A DNA stretch of 64,000 nucleotides from contig NC_088920.1 in NCBI RefSeq assembly GCF_038396675.1, forward strand, positions 63,757,001 to 63,821,000, written 5' to 3'. Positions 53,210 through 64,000 of this stretch are shown here, piece after piece; positions within the stretch are counted from its first letter, which is position 1, and the number at the start of each line of letters is the position of its first letter. This stretch comes from Hydra vulgaris (Eukaryota > Cnidaria > Hydrozoa > Anthoathecata > Hydridae). The notes under the pieces were generated by a model. It had not been told where the DNA came from and ran no database searches. It saw nothing but the letters and a program-made list of their open reading frames with translations. Both the position numbers and the translations under genes were made by a program.

Positions 53210-53640
53210 TCTTATAAAAATCAGTCATCAACACAGTCAAGTCACAGATATATTCGGCACCATGTGAATCTGTACTTGAGCATGCCTTGTGAGCCTAAAG
53301 GTAACACACAGAGCACATAATTCACTTTTCTCCCGGATTGGACTCACCAAACAGTTCTCTGCAGTATATGCATGCTTCTTCTTGCTTGCTATTATTGGTT
53401 AATGAAGACTTTTTATGAATTTTAGGCTTTTTGTCTCGAGTTTCCTTTTAATAATCTAATCTTTTACAGAATAGACTTTTTTTGGTGTAATTTAAGTATT
53501 TTCTTTTCTGGCAATTTCTTTGCAGATTTTTTCTGTATTTTCATTTCTATTGCTACTTTGTCTCTGGCAATCCTGTCTTTCTCGAGTATATCTGTTAAAA
53601 TGCAAGTCCTTTCTTTTTTGGGAACTTTTTTTGAAACTTG
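53210..53640 (-). pseudogene. pogo/Tigger transposase C-terminus with zinc finger, joined to LINE copy C
   Basis: On the - strand LPQVSKKVPKKERTCILTDI follows directly on LINE RT sequence, then a basic segment, NNSKQEEACIYCRELFGESN, PGEK-stop-IMCSVCYL and AHKACSSTDSHG. ILTD and the C-x2-C ... C-x2-C-x4-H-x2-C finger with PGEKW-like text are typical of pogo/Tigger C-termini. One Trp position is a stop in two places. Confidence 0.7.
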
Positions 53641-54725
53641 TGGTAAAGTAAGATCCTTTTCAAGCCCAAATGCCCCCTCCAAGCAATCAGAGTGTTGGCT
53701 TCTTATCATGACAAGAATAAATGGAAGTAACATCAGCGAACAATGCCACCTAGAAAGTCAGAATATCTGACATATTGTTAATGTAAATTAAAAAGAGTAT
53801 AGGGCCAAGGATAGAACCTTGAGGAATCCCTGAAGTTACAGAATAAGAAGAAGAGTGCTGTCCATAGAGAACAACTTTTATACTATGATTGGAATAAAAG
53901 AATTCAACAATTTTAAAGATGTTACCAGATACACTGTAAGAAGAAAGCTTATGGAGAAGACCAGCATGCCAAATTTTATCAAAAGCTTTAGAAATGTCAA
54001 GACCTATAGCCTTAACCTCTCCACCTTTATCTAATGCACAATAAAACCTATCAGTTATTACTGTTAGCAAATCAGCTGTAGAACGAGAAGATCGAAATCC
54101 ATATTGATGGTCAGAAAGTAAGTTATTAGATTCAAGATGAGAGATTAAGTGTTTTATATTAAAAGATTTAAAAACCTTGCTTTTGATAGGATGAAGACTA
54201 ATGGGACGGTAGTTAGACAAATCAGATCGCTCTCCAGAATTTTTGAAAATACGATAACAGATGCCGCTTTCCAGCAGGCTGGAAAACAAGACTCTGATAA
54301 GCACTTGTTGAATAGTTTTGAAAGTATAGACGACAGCCCCAGAGAACACTTCAGCAAGACTATAACAGGTATGTTGTCTGGGCCACAGGCTGTAGAAGAG
54401 TCTAAGCAGAAAATCACTTTAGATACAGAAGCTACAATTAGAATGTTGATCCATTGCTTGACATGCGTATCAGAAGATACGAATGTCAAGCAATGGATCA
54501 ACCTGTTTGATGGCTAAATCAGGTAGAACGCAACTAGTGGAATCAAGAGATTATATTGATGAGAAGTTCTTAGAAAACAATTCAGCTTTGCCTTTAGGTA
54601 AGGTGATAAAGCCTGAACCATACAAGAGAGGTGGAATAACAGATTTCGCCCTTATTATTAATACTAATGAAGATTCTCCAGAAGTCACGAGAGCCTAATT
54701 TTTGTGATGAAATACGAGATTTCAT
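53641..54725 (-). mobile_element. Jockey-like LINE, copy C (linker to mid-RT)
   Basis: Same subfamily as copy A. Frames 54154-54501 and 53750-54349 cover CGPDNIPVIVLLKCSLGLSS, NYRPISLHP, HQYGFRSSRSTADLLTVITD, GLDISKAFDKIWHAGLLHKL and SGIPQGSILGPILFLIYIN. The catalytic box reads FADV. It is cut by pogo sequence at 53641 and by a (TA)n array at 54730. Confidence 0.85.
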
Positions 54726-54733
54726 TTATATTT

Positions 54734-55861
<1,128 letters not shown>

Positions 55862-57165
55862 ACGGGTGATGCGGAAGTTATCGGACAAATCCTAATTTCA
55901 TTATTTGAGCATAATAATTAGTTTTTGCGGTTTTATGCGTAGGCATAAACGTTCTATAAAATATAAACTTTATTATTTGAAACACAATTATTTAAAATGA
56001 GGTTAAATGCAGCTGAACGAGAATCTTTTCGAAAGCGACTAAAAATGTTTTTTGTAAATAAACCTAATATAAAAAAAAATAAATTGTAAATCATTTTGAA
56101 AAGGAAGGATTTGCTCGAAGTACAATATATGATAACCTAAAAAGACTTGAAACTGTTCAATCATTTTCTGATAGAAAGCACCCTGGTCATCAGACATCCT
56201 GGACTAGAAAAAAGAAAGCCAAATTAACGAGACTTGTCAACAATCGAAAAGGGGTCAGTCAGAAAATAATAGTTATTAAATTCGGTGTAAATCAATCGAC
56301 AATTGGTCGTCAGTTAAAAAAAATGAATATTAAATATAGAAAACGTGACAAGACTCCAAAATACACTATAGAACAACAAATAAAGGCAAAGAAAAGAAGC
56401 AGGAAACTAGTTAACCAACTCTATAACACAAAATCGCTTCTAGTCATCGATGACAAAAAATACTTTTGTTTTGCAGGGGACAACATACCTGGAAATTCTG
56501 GATACTACACAAACAACAAAAAGACATGCCCAGAAAGTGTTCGTTTTATAGGAAAAGAGAAGTTTCCAAAAAAATTATTAATGTGGATAGCCATATCTGA
56601 CCGTGGTATGTCCGAGCCATTGTTTCGCACTTCCAAGGCTGTAGCAATTAATTCATCAATCTATATTAATGAATGTTTAGAAAAATGACTTCTTCCATTT
56701 ATTCACAAGTATCATGGAGACTTTAACTACTTATTTTGGCCAGATTTAGCAAGTTCTCATTATTCTAAAGATTCTCTAAATTGGATGGACCAATATGTCT
56801 ATTACGTTGATAAAGAATCCAATCCCCCAAATGTGTCTCAAGCACGACCAATTGAAAATTTTTGGGGACATTTGGCACAAAAGGTTTACAAGGGAGATTG
56901 GCAAGCTTCAACAGAGCAAGTTTTGATTGATCGCATTAAACTAAAACTACAAGAAATTGATTTAAACTTTTTACAGTCGCATATGAAAGGCATCAGAGCA
57001 AAATTGAGATTAATTGCAGATGGTGGTGTTTTTCATATACAAAATAATATACTTTTATTAAAAGATAAATGCTTTATTTAAAAAAAATATAATAGTAGTT
57101 TGTTTTTTATTTATAAATAAGTTATTGACGTTTTTATTTTGTCCGATAACTTCCGCATCACCCGT
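55862..57165 (+). mobile_element. Complete mariner-like element, 1304 bp, 28-bp perfect terminal repeats, TA target
   Basis: The left end ACGGGTGATGCGGAAGTTAT (continuing CGGACAAA) is an exact inverted match of the right end at 57138-57165. TA flanks both sides (55860-55861 and 57166-57167). The interior holds one transposase gene on the + strand. Confidence 0.95.
55997..57081 (+). pseudogene. mariner-like transposase with only two visible breaks
   Basis: The ATG at 55997 starts MRLNAAERESFRKRLKMFFV. A frameshift in an A-run near 56070-56080 precedes IVNHFEKEGFARSTIYDNLK (helix-turn-helix). Then come GVNQSTIGRQLKKMNIKYRK, the first catalytic Asp in LLVIDDKKYF, the second in FWPDLASSHYS and the Glu in ARPIENFWGHL, with 36 residues between the last two. 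A TGA at 56686-56688 breaks the frame after INECLEK. The end is TAA 57079-57081. All catalytic residues are kept, so it died recently or may be read through two lesions. Confidence 0.9.
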
Positions 57166-58090
57166 TAAATGACTGTTACCTTTTTTCTCTCTTAAATTTT
57201 TGAATTTAGTAAAAGTTGATTTCAGAACAAAACATGGCTTAGTTTAGCTGAACTTGCAACTAAACCTGGTTTATTATTGTTTTTTTTCCATCATCTTCAT
57301 TTCTGTCAGGTAAAAATTCCTTTTCAGATTCAGGTATATCACAAATAGTTACATTAATTTTTTTTCTTTCTCTTTCATTCAATTCACTTATAGCTACTAT
57401 TGCAACAGCAACTAGTAGGCAGTTAGTTACCATTAAACAGTTTGTAAATAATTTTGAAGTTATAAATGATTGAAGTGGGCTATAAAACTAGTTCAGATAA
57501 AAAATTTATGTTTGTAGTTATGTTTTTACTACAAATGTCAATTACATACAAATGTCGTGAGCTAACTACTTTCAAATATATCAAGTATTTTTTAATAGGA
57601 ATTGATCAATCACACAATGAGGAAGCAAATCTAATTTGTATCTAATAAATATAAAAGCAAATATAAAATGTATGATTATGTAAATAAATTTTAGAAAAAA
57701 CATTATCAGAAATAATTAATATACATAGTTTTCAAAATTTTTCAACATATTAAGCATTTTATTAAACAGAATATAAATATAACACGATAATGCTTGAAAA
57801 ATGTATTTTTTTGAATTTTTTTGCTTATAATTCTTTTTACTAGATCAAACAACAACAAAAATTAAAAACAAAATTTGCATAATGGGAACATTTCCCTTGG
57901 TTTATCAAGAAAGGGGAAAAAAAATGATCTTTGGACCAATTAAGAGCAGTCATGGAAAAGTCCAATTATGAAAAATATTTTTAATAGCTTTATATAGAAA
58001 TTTTCTTTATTTTATAGCAATTCTATAGCAATTTATAGCAATAGAGGTTGGGACACTGTTTGGAAAGCACTGTTAGTTGAAATTTAAAAA
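57166..58090. other. AT-rich DNA with a LINE ORF1-like scrap
   Basis: Apart from the scrap listed next, only pogo-like strings (TTGGGACACTGTTTGG near 58048, GGGAACATTTCCCTTGG near 57882) are seen. These could be the far end of the broken pogo whose C-terminus is at 53.2-53.6 kb. Confidence 0.4.
57270..57440 (-). pseudogene. Possible CR1-like ORF1 scrap
   Basis: On the - strand VAIVAISELNERERKKINVT, then CDIPESEKEFLPDRNEDDGK resembles the coiled-coil end and start of the RNA-binding domain in CR1-type ORF1 (ERE-R-KNV-I-GLPES). Short and uncertain. Confidence 0.4.
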
Positions 58091-58192
<102 letters not shown>

Positions 58193-58196
58193 CACA

Positions 58197-58255
58197 CAGC
58201 TATGGACAAAAGTTTAATCTACTTATATACAGCTATGGACAAAAGTTTAATCGAG
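58197..58255. repeat. Two direct copies of a Tc1 terminal repeat
   Basis: CAGCTATGGACAAAAGTTTA occurs at 58197 and 58230 in the same orientation, each after TA-rich sequence. No transposase follows. They match the left end of the Tc1 at 51352. Confidence 0.8.
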
Positions 58256-58354
58256 ATGGTTATTTTAATCAAACTTTTTAGGGTTTTTTTTAACTAAAAA
58301 AAAATCAGGAAAATGAATTTAATTTTTTTTTATTTTTAAAAGTACAATCTATTA

Positions 58355-58985
58355 GCTATACAATAGGGTGCAGTTAATTTTAGTTTTTTTTAGAATTTAT
58401 TTAGCCTGGGTGTGCAAATGTTGTCTATTCATTTTAGAAATACTCTGGAAAAATACCAATGCTCTAGAAATTACCTTGAGGTGCCCTTTGAAATTTTAAT
58501 GGGTCTCTAATATTATATAAAATTTTCTTTTTTTAAAGTATGTTATGCTGGGTCTCAAAAGAAGCAAGATTTTATAAAAATTTAAAAAAATAACAATTAT
58601 TTTATAAAAAAATTATTATTTTTTTGAAATTATTATCAAAAAAATAAACTTTTTTTATTTTTAGTTTAAAAGGTCATTTTTGCTGCAATAAACTATAAAA
58701 TAACAATTTTTTTTAAAAAATAATTGTTTTTTTATAAAATATTTATTATTTTTGAAATTTTTATTAAATTTTGCTTCTTTTGAGACCCAACATGACATAC
58801 TTTTGAAAAACTTTTTTTAATATAATATTAGGGACCTATTAAAATTTTAAAGGTCTTGGGGCACCTCAAGATAATTTCCTATTGGTATATTTCCAGAGTA
58901 TTTCTGAAATGAATAGACAACTTTTGCACACCCAGGCTAAATGTATTGTAAAAAAAACTAAAATTCACTGCACCCTACTATACAA
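58355..58985. mobile_element. 630-bp foldback element
   Basis: Arms of about 300 bp: AGGGTGCAGTTAATTTTAGT ... at the left mirrors ACTAAAATTCACTGCACCCT at the right. Inside, AGCCTGGGTGTGCAAA, AATGGGTCTCTAATATTATA and GGGTCTCAAAAGAAGCA each pair with their complement. The apex is near 58670-58690 (AAAAGGTCATTTTTGC). The right arm is almost identical to 7695-8015, the left arm is more diverged. Confidence 0.9.
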
Positions 58986-59845
58986 TCAACATTAATAAGA
59001 TAAGATATAAATAAATGACTATATAATCATAAAATAAGCTACATAAAAGTTCGATCAAGTTAAGATTTAGAACACAAAAAATAAATAAAAAAATACAAAT
59101 TTAATATTTTAAGTGTCCTCCTTTGGCTTGATAGCAAAGAAGAACTCATTTCTAAATTGATTCGACCAATTTTATACATATCTCATATGGCACTTTTAGT
59201 CAGGGAGACCGAGGTCGGAACACAGGGTTAGTTGAAACATTGAACTTTTGCGCTGACTAGCGAGCAGTTTATTATTACAAACAAGAAATGAAGATTTCAA
59301 GCACTAAAATACATACTACTTTGCTGTTGGATAAAATAAATTGCAAAAATTAAGTTGCTGCTAAAGATTTTAGAGAATTTTACACATGAAAGTAACTTTT
59401 TGTGATTTTTGTATTATTAATTGTAATCTTGTATCATAAAAGATAATAAAATAGTTTGATAACATCTAAGTAATATTTTTTTGTGGGCTTTCTTTTAATG
59501 TGCTTTTTATAGGGTTTTATGCATGGGATACCTTAACTAAATTGTTTAAGAATGCACTGTTTAAAGGCATCAATTATATTCCTTCTATTATCGCTCATGT
59601 ATTATTTTTGTTATTTTATAATTATCCATACTGGCATACTTAATTAGAGTTTAAATCAAAGATCTTATTACTTAGTATGTGTTTTCATTTATTTAAATCT
59701 TACTACCGCACTTTGTTGACGGTAGTTTGTTCTTTATTATTTTGAACACAAGCCAAGAACAATTCTTAAAAAAATGGTTTTCAACTCTTTGCAAATCTAT
59801 ATTTAAAATGTTGTGCGTTTAAAACTTAAACATTTTAAAAGTTCT
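58986..59845. other. Inverted copy of 6841-7694
   Basis: Nearly base-for-base reverse complement of the left block (for example ACTACCGCACTTTGTTGACG at 59702 against its complement near 6957). No coding frame. Confidence 0.8.
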
Positions 59846-60258
59846 TTTATTTAGTTATTCAAAGAAGTTTGTGGTTTAGATTTAACTATGGCCTCACTCA
59901 TGCATAAGTGCAAAAGTTTGTTTACAGTTATGCGAAAAAAACTAAATGCAAAATTCCTCTTTCATGGGATAAGAACGAGCATGCTGGTGCAGAATGGTTT
60001 TCTTAGTTTTTATAAAGAAAACAAGAGCTTTCAATAAAAACGCCCGAAACTACATTGATGAGTCATGCCACTAGATTTGAGAGATATAATGTGAATTTAT
60101 TTTTCGACAATCTGAATTTGGTACTAATAAAACACAGGTTTACTGCAACAGATATTTGCAATGTGGATGAGACAGGTTGTACAACTGTACAAAAGCCACA
60201 AAAGAGTATTGCCGGAAAGGGAGTGAAGCAAATCGGAGCTGTCACATCCGCCAATAGT
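59846..60258 (+). pseudogene. pogo/Tigger transposase N-terminal half, inverted copy
   Basis: Same protein piece as at 6422-6840: NYGLTHA, KIPLSWDKNEHAGAEWFS, SHATRFERYNVNLFFDNLN, DICNVDETGCTTVQKPQK, IAGKGVKQIGAVTSA. Stops occur before FL*RKQELS. It joins LINE sequence at about 60258, at the same point as in the left copy. Confidence 0.85.
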
Positions 60259-62505
60259 ACTCTTTCCATGATTATCTTCATGATGGCCCTTAAGTAGAAA
60301 TCCTTCATCTTCCTGCTGACAAATGCGCTTCTTACATAACTTAATGGATTTAGGGTGGCATGGAATCTTTTATTCCCTCTTGACGATTTTAGGTCCAGCC
60401 TCACACTTCTCCATGGTTTTCCTCACATTGTGCTACTGTAATTTCCACTTACTTTCCTCAGCAATTTCCACTCACTTTCCTTAGCAAAACAATTCTCCAG
60501 AAAACAGACGTCTGTTTATTACTGCAAGAAATCATTGTAAAAAGGTTTTGTCTAACGCCAAAGCCCGCCATACTCAGGTCATGAAATCTTGTATTTCATC
60601 ACAAAAATTAGGCTCTCATGATTTCTGGAGAATCTTCAATAGTTTCAATAATAAGGGCAAATCTGTTATTCCACCTCTCTTGTATGGTTCAGACTTTATC
60701 ACTTCACCTAAAGATAAAGCTGAACTGTTTTCTAAGAATTTTTCATCAATATCATCTCTTGATTCCACTAGTCGCGTTCTACCTGATTTAGCCATCAAAC
60801 AGGTTGATCCATTGTTTGACATTCGTATCTTCTGATACGCATGTCAAGCAATCAACATTCTAATCGTAGCTACTGTATCTAAAGTGATTTCCTGCTTAGA
60901 CTCTTCTACAGCCTGTGGCCCAGACAACATACCTGTTATAGTCTTGCTAAAGTGCTCTCTGGGGCTGTCGTCTATACTTTCAAAACTATTCAACAAGTGC
61001 TTATCAGAGTCTTGTTTTCCAGCCTGCTGGAAAGCGGCATCTGTTATCAGTATTTTCAAAAATTCTGGAGAGCGATCTGATTCGTCTAACTACCATCCCA
61101 TTAGTCTTCATCCTATCAAAAGCAAGGTTTTTGAATCTTTTAATATAAAACACTTAATCTCACATCTTGAGTCTAATAACTTACTTTCTGATCATCAATA
61201 TGGATTTTGATCTTCTCGTTCTACAGCTGATTTGCTAACAGTAATAACTGATAAGTTTTATCATGCATTAGATAAAGGTGGAGAGGTTAAGGCTATAGGT
61301 CTTGACATTTCTAAAGCTTTTGATAAAGTTTGGCATGCTGGTCTTAAGCTTTGGTCCATAACCTTTCTTCTTACAGTGGTCCATAAGTCCTTTCTTCTTA
61401 CATAATGGTCCGTAAGCTTTCTTCTTACAGTGTATCTGGTAACATCTTTAAGATTATTACATCCTTTCTTTCCAATCGTACTATAAAAGTTGTCCTCCAT
61501 GGACAGCACTCTTCTTATTCTGTAACTTCAGGGATTCCTCAAGGTTCTATCCTTGGCCCTATACTCTTTTTAATTTACATTAACGGTCTGCCAGATATTC
61601 TGACATCTAAGGTGGCATTGTTCGCTGATGTTACTACCATTTATTCTTGTCATGATAGGAAGCCAACATTCTCTGATTGCTTGGAGGGGGCAATTGAGCT
61701 TGAAAAGGATCTCACTTCTGCTACAGCATGGGGCTCACAGTGGCTGGTGATTTTTAATTGAGATAAAAGCATAATTCTTTTCAGCCAATCCTTATCACAA
61801 TAATTTAGATCTTTCTATATTTATGAATGTACACGATGAGTCATCTACCCTTCATCTACTAGGATTAATTCATACTTCCGATGTTTCTTGGAAACCGTAA
61901 ATCAAATCCTTTGAAAATTAGCATCTGATAAGCTTGCATCTCTTTATTGAGCTTGACACTTTCTTACTCCGGATTCTATTTTCTATCTCTATAAATCTCA
62001 AATCCGGCCTTGAATGGAATACTGTTGCCATACCTGGGGCAGATCTTCTAATGATACCCTTTCTCTTTTAGACAAAGGCAAAAACACATTGTAAACATAG
62101 TTGGACCTGCTCAAGCAGCCAACCATTATCACATCAACATAATTTTACTTCTCTTTCTCTTTTCTACAAATACTATAATGGACACTGCTCTAAAGAGCTA
62201 GCGTCTCTTGTGCCATCTACTAAAATTTATTCTTTTGTTATTTGTTATTCGATTAAGTCTCATCCTTTTTCTGTGACTGTTCCTAAGTGCTCCAAAAAGT
62301 TTCATTTGTCTAGTTTTTTTTCTCTAACATCAGTTCCTTGGAATTCACTTCCTTCATCTTGCTTTCTTGATTCATATAATTTGCAATCTTTCAAGTCATC
62401 TGTCAATTGTTATCATTCTCTACAAAATTCATCTTTTCTCTTCCAGTAACTTTTAACTTTAATTTGTGGTTGCTTGCAGCCTTGTTGTAAGCTAATATGT
62501 TAAAA
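60259..62505 (+). mobile_element. Jockey-like LINE, copy A' (inverted twin of copy A)
   Basis: The order and breaks follow copy A: linker (60548-60835), RT (60884-61210, 61405-61761), C-terminal region (62010-62449) and an A-rich tail. The PQGS box is present (SGIPQGSILGPILFLIYING) and the catalytic box reads FADV. A local triplication (61340-61435) is private to this copy. Confidence 0.85.
61340..61435 (+). repeat. Local triplication inside the RT of copy A'
   Basis: GGTCCATAA(G/C)..CTTTCTTCTTACA occurs three times with period near 30 bp, where copies A and C have it once. Confidence 0.85.
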
Positions 62506-63412
62506 AAAAAGAAAATGCTCATAAAATTGAAACTCCCAATTTAAAGTTAAAAAAATCCCATTCTCCAAATTTGCCAAATTAAAGTTTAATAATAATAAGA
62601 ATTTTTGAAAAATTAATTATTATTAAATACTAATAAAAAAATAGCATAAGAAAATCTAATTTATTAATTGTGTGAAACTTGAAATAAAACACTGTTATTG
62701 GTATAACTACGCAATTGCATAATTGTGAAAAAGTCTCTTGGAAATTAGAATTTTCCCAGCCATTTTTGAGATTTTTTTGGCAACTTGCTTGTAAAATTCA
62801 GTTATCAATATTTGCAAATTCTTTGCAATACCTTGCAACATCAGCAAATATTATATTAAAAGTTAGTAAAAAATTAAGTACAATCTAAAAAATTAACGAA
62901 TTTGTTTGATTTAACACCTGCAAATGCTATTTCTTTAAAAGTTTCGCCTGTTTTGGCTGAAAATTCAAATAACTTATGAAGTCTTACTGCAAACTCTAAT
63001 TCAAGTAATATTCGTGCTTCGCCAACAAACTTAATTCAAAATATTGACATGCCATTTATATTAAGGTATATTAGGGTAAGTTCTTAGTTATTGTTGTATC
63101 TTTTTTTGTTTGGTATTTTATATCAACTGAATTAGGTGATTGCAACAACTATAGTCTTTTTTTACTTATCTACTATTAATTCACTAACTTTTTATTGTTT
63201 TTTTTTTTTTCTTCATATTTTTTCTATCAATCAGCATCAACTAAAATCTTTTTTTACCTCATTTCTTCATCATTTCTTGGCTAATATTTTTAAAAAGAAA
63301 TATATGTTAAATATAAAAAAAGTTTAATGAATATTACATACTGGTACTAGAAATTTATTTAATGACTCGGTGTAGTTAAAGCAATTTATAAAATATTTGA
63401 ATTCTTTTATTT
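62506..63412. other. AT-rich DNA with a short open segment
   Basis: Frame 62896-63072 (+) reads NLFDLTPANAISLKVSPVLA, one stop, then SNSSNIRASPTNLIQNIDMP, which looks more protein-like than its surroundings and is followed by a possible donor (ATTAGGGTAAGTTC at 63070). No family recognised. The rest shows nothing. Confidence 0.35.
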
Positions 63413-63530
63413 CCCAGTGGGCATGGGCCTTAAAAAAGACGCCTTTTGAACATTCAAAAGACCTCCAATATGTTCAAAAGACATTCAAAACATTTAAAAG
63501 GCGTCTTTTGTACGTCCTGTGCCCACTGGG
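63413..63530. mobile_element. 118-bp MITE with CCCAGTGGGCA ends
   Basis: The left end CCCAGTGGGCATGGGCC mirrors the right end CCTGTGCCCACTGGG, and AAAAGACGCCTTTTGAAC mirrors AAAAGGCGTCTTTTGTAC inside. CCCAGTGGG ends are common in marine-invertebrate and cnidarian MITEs. No clear target duplication was found. Confidence 0.85.
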
Positions 63531-64000
63531 TTGGAATTTGCCTAATTTTGTCAGTGTATTATGTCCAACAAGAGCTTTAAAGGTTATATTTTTTTTTGCT
63601 TTAAGTTTTTAAAAATGTATAAAAAAACTTTTCTTTTTTTTATACAATTTTCAAAACTTATTTATTACTCTATTTAAGTCTTTAGATCAACTCTGTTCAA
63701 CTGCGTTAACTTTATTTAATTAATTTTTAATGAAAAAGTTTTGAAAAAGTGCCTTAGATTAATATAGATCCTAGCTCAAGAATGAGTTTACAATTAAGAA
63801 AAATTGCCAATAAATGATCGAAACAGATCATATTATTAAACTATGATGTTTATTTCACCTAAAAAATGTTTTATTTAAAATCTTTGAAAAAAATTATTTA
63901 GTCAAGCAATCATGATTTTTGGAAAAAAAAAGAAAAGAATCTTCTGTCTGGTTTTTTTTTGATACGAACATTTTTATTTTGTGCTAATGCATAAATTGAA
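63531..64000. other. AT-rich DNA, nothing recognised
   Basis: No frame, repeat or element end is identifiable. Confidence 0.5.

Overview
The window looks like AT-rich cnidarian nuclear DNA, most likely Hydra. Reasons: spliced genes with mostly phase-1 introns and canonical GT/AG sites, long (TA)n arrays, and a dense mix of hAT, pogo/Tigger, Tc1/mariner, Jockey-like and CR1-like elements plus a tRNA-derived SINE. The species call is inference. No prokaryotic operon, CRISPR array or organelle gene was seen.

Two host genes can be rebuilt by joining exons whose reading phases match. On the + strand (1653-12094) is the 3' part of a cell-surface immunoglobulin-superfamily protein: four Ig-domain exons, a transmembrane exon, a juxtamembrane exon with NPMY and YPVF motifs, then a 7.7 kb intron full of transposons and a long acidic last exon with a triplicated DSLHVETRSP unit. 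On the - strand (34117-44244) is the 3' part of a gene coding a helical, possibly BAR-like region followed by a Ser/Pro-rich tail; its last intron (6.9 kb) is also full of element debris. Both genes lack their 5' ends here.

Layout: 1-12.1 kb, Ig gene with two LINE pieces and a pogo piece in its big intron. 12.1-17.3 kb, paired hairpins, a decayed hAT with a BED finger, a complete 1.64 kb hAT with 8-bp target duplication, and an orphan ORF. 17.6-24.6 kb, a foldback element, a hAT scrap and a 5.1 kb hAT whose protein carries an OTU-like cysteine protease domain fused in front of the transposase. 24.6-34.1 kb, mostly unassigned AT-rich DNA with MITEs and short tandem repeats. 34.1-44.3 kb, the - strand host gene. 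44.3-50.7 kb, a two-length minisatellite, LINE pieces and a transposase-like relic. 50.8-58.3 kb, TA arrays, a SINE, a Tc1, pogo and LINE pieces, and a nearly intact mariner. 58.3-62.5 kb, a foldback followed by an inverted, nearly identical copy of the left-end pogo-LINE composite. 62.5-64 kb, unassigned DNA and one small MITE.

The most notable structures are the OTU-hAT fusion, the inverted duplication 52 kb apart whose left copy breaks at the apex of a palindrome, repeated pogo-LINE joints, and the two host genes, which are easily missed because transposons split them.
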